The translations under genes and the position numbers were made by a program. 64,000 nt of DNA from FEN-1219 sp963728995. Lineage in GTDB: Bacteria > Pseudomonadota > Gammaproteobacteria > Steroidobacterales > Rariloculaceae. Below are positions 62,082 through 64,000 of the stretch, piece after piece; positions within the stretch are counted from its first letter, which is position 1; each line of letters opens with the position of its first letter. The stretch lies in assembly GCA_963728995.1 (NCBI GenBank), contig CAVSMD010000001.1, forward strand, positions 1 through 64,000, in the 5' to 3' direction. The notes beneath the pieces were generated by a model. The model had not been told where the DNA came from, did not search any database, and was given only the letters and a program-made list of their open reading frames with translations.

Positions 62082-62486
62082 TCACGACAGGCCGCGGTCC
62101 ACGGTCTTCACGGCGACGGCTTCGATCTCGAGCAGGAACGCGGGGCTCGCGAGCTGCGGCACATAGACGGTCGTCGACGTCGGCTGATGCGCGCCGAAGT
62201 GCCGCTCCCGGATCTGCCGCAAGACCTGAAAGTCCTGCCCCGGTAGCACGAACACGCCAAGCCTCACGACCGCTTCGATCCCGAGATCGTGCGCGGCTAA
62301 GCACGCGCGCAGGTTCCGGAAGGTGACGTCCGCCTGCTCCGCGAAGGCGGCGGGCACCGTGCCATCCGCGCGCATGCCCACCTGGCCGGCGATGAACACC
62401 AGCTCGGTAGCGGCGGGGACGACGCCCGTGTGTGAGTAGGGCCCGGCCGGCGCGTGCACGTCGTGGGGATTCAGGAATTTCGGCAT
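62082..62486 (-). CDS. RidA/YjgF-family protein
   Basis: A 134-residue protein starting MPKFLNPHDVHAPAGPYSH, with VFIAGQVGMRADG, ADVTFRNLRACL and the C-terminal VYVPQLASPAFLLEIEAVA containing the family Glu. The Arg that binds imine intermediates in RidA is not clearly present in the expected 'R' position, so it may be a non-deaminase member. It follows the tannase gene in the same direction with a 30-bp gap. Confidence 0.9.
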   Translation of the reverse strand: MPKFLNPHDVHAPAGPYSHTGVVPAATELVFIAGQVGMRADGTVPAAFAEQADVTFRNLRACLAAHDLGIEAVVRLGVFVLPGQDFQVLRQIRERHFGAHQPTSTTVYVPQLASPAFLLEIEAVAVKTVDRGLS

Positions 62487-62516
62487 GTCGGGCTCGAAGC
62501 GCGTCTCCGTCAGCGT

Positions 62517-64000
62517 CTAGGGGGCAGCGCAAACGAAATTCGCGGGATCGTTCGTGTCGCCGCTGCCTCGGTATTTCGCCAGCTGCGGATAGGGGCACAA
62601 CGGCCGCTGCAGCGGCGAATTGGCCTTCGTCGCGACGATCGTCTCGGGCGCGTGCCCATCCTCGACCCAGCGCTCCAGCGCCGTCAGCGTATCGAGCTGA
62701 TCCGGGCCCGCACCGCCGCCGCAGTGCAGCACGCCCGGCGCCAGGAACAGGCGGACACTGTCCTTCGCGGCCGGCACTTTGCGGTTCACGGCCTCGAGGT
62801 AATCGATGGTCGACAGCGGGCTCGGGCCGGGATCGTTGAAGCCGTGCCACAGCAGCAGCTTGCCGCCGCGCGCCACGAACGGCGCGATGTCGGGATTCGT
62901 TGGTGCACCTCGGCGGCCGCGATGCCGCCGTCGAGCGCGGCCATGTCGCGCTCGGGGTCGAACGTAAAGAGGTCGTAGCTCGGATCGGCCTTCACGATGT
63001 ACGACATGAACGGCGCACCGAGCACGGCGTTCAGGCCGTTCGGCATCTGCGCGGTGCCGATCATGCGCGCCACCCAATCGCTTTCGCCGCCGCGCATCAG
63101 CGGCATCGCGGCGAACTGGCCGTCTTTCGTCTTCACGCCCGAGTACACGCGACGCACGGTCTCGACCTGCGCGGGCGTCAAGCACTGCTCCGCTGCAGCG
63201 CCGGTCTTGCACGCCAGCACGCCCGGATCCCAGGCGCACGTGCGCGGATCGTTCAGGATGCCGTCCTCGATGCCGTCACGCGCATCGCACGCGGCGAGCA
63301 CCGCATCGTGAATCAGCTTCGCGTGCGCCGGCAGCAGGTTGCTCTCCGGCTTCGCATGGAACGCCTGCACGCGGAGGATGGCGTTCGAGTACGTCAGCGG
63401 TGTGTACACCGGCGCGCCGGCGATCACGCCGTCGTAGTCCTCGGGATAGCGCTGAACCTCGGCAAGGCCCTGCCGTCCACCGGTCGAGCACCCTTGCCAG
63501 TAGGCGTGTTGCGGCGCCCGCCCATAGCGCTGCGTCGCCAAGGCCTTGCCCACGATCGTCGCGAGATGCGTCGCGCGGTGACCGAAGTCCACGATCCCCT
63601 CGACGTTCGGCCTGCCTCGTGCGTCGAGCGCGAACGACGGATCGAGCGCGTTCGGGCTCGGATGCCCCAGGTCGTTCTGGATCACGGCGTAGCCGCGCGC
63701 CAGCCCTTCGGCCGCGGCCTCGACTCGCAGATTGCCGGCAAAGCCGCCGCCGCCGATCCCGAGCACCTTGCCGTTCCAGCTGGCCGGCAGGCGATAGACG
63801 GCGCCGATCTGCGAGCCCGCGACCGGCGCGATCGTGACGCGAACCTCGCAGAAGGCCGGGACGTGCTTGTCGGCGTCGGCGGCGACGGCCGTCGTCGCCA
63901 CGATCTTCGCGCCGGCGAGCGCCCCGTGGGCCGCGAGGTCACTGCATACGTCCTGCGCGCCGACGGCGGCTGACAGGGCGACCGACGCCGCGACGACGAG
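62517..64000 (-). CDS. Tannase/feruloyl esterase family protein, 5' end outside the window
   Basis: The frame is open to base 64000 and begins with a signal-peptide-like stretch (LVVAASVALSAAVGAQ), so the ATG lies just outside. The catalytic Ser is in YWQGCSTGGRQGL (GCSTGG), the Asp is in GKLLLWHGFNDPG and the His in APGVLHCGGGAG, with the paired cysteines of tannases in QGCSTGG and LHCGG. One shift near 62900 joins the frames. The enzyme hydrolyses esters of phenolic acids in the periplasm or outside, which suggests use of plant-derived aromatics. Confidence 0.9.

Overview
The window is GC-rich and reads as a gammaproteobacterial chromosome. The right half carries sucA-sucB-lpdA, ruvCAB, ybgC-tolQRAB-pal-cpoB and queE-queC ending at a tRNA-Lys gene. 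This block and its tRNA-Lys neighbour are arranged as in Pseudomonas and relatives, but the protein flavour (Sec-exported Rhs, PEP-CTERM proteins, fused 2-oxoacid:ferredoxin oxidoreductase) suggests a soil or aquatic lineage such as the Steroidobacter/Nevskia group. That placement is inference only.

Layout. (1) 1-29.5 kb is accessory DNA packed against the 3' end of tRNA-Lys (29492-29567, minus). Two further 45-bp copies of the tRNA 3' half lie at 14714-14758 and 20878-20922, so the region reads as stacked integrations. The outermost part (1-14.7 kb) holds a Mrr-like nuclease fragment, two PEP-CTERM proteins, Excalibur and DUF4224 proteins, a 2.2-kb IS splitting a host gene, small secreted proteins, an IS21-type element with two accessory genes, a DUF6680 protein and a tyrosine recombinase. 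The middle part (14.8-20.9 kb) holds an antitoxin with a deleted toxin, an IS3 remnant, an IS66 element inside a GNAT gene, and an orphan Rhs core with a phospholipase-A2-like tip plus a lipoprotein. The inner part (20.9-29.5 kb) holds a full-length secreted Rhs gene with a different tip, a small two-helix membrane protein, a short YD-repeat peptide, an AraC-type regulator, and an excisionase-like/integrase pair next to the tRNA.

(2) 29.7-44.4 kb is core: queuosine precursor synthesis, the Tol-Pal envelope machine, Holliday-junction resolution and the 2-oxoglutarate dehydrogenase complex, all on the minus strand. (3) 44.5-64 kb mixes envelope and redox functions: a DUF5658 membrane protein, a lipoprotein cytochrome c, DUF3187 and DUF4397 proteins, tRNA-Arg(CCT), an OFA-type MFS transporter, a membrane dipeptidase, a ferredoxin-linked 2-oxoacid oxidoreductase with two ferredoxins, a phospholipase D-like lipoprotein, an aldehyde dehydrogenase, a MetE-like protein, Nudix, alpha/beta hydrolase, RidA and a tannase/feruloyl esterase cut by the window end.

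Many essential genes (tolB, tolR, lpdA, sucA, ruvA, ruvB, ruvC, queC and others) can only be read by joining frames. Frameshifts in so many housekeeping genes point to single-base indel errors in the assembly, not to gene decay, so gene spans below are given across frames. By contrast, the two IS insertions with perfect target duplications and the large internal deletions in the toxin and IS66 tnpC are genuine structural events.
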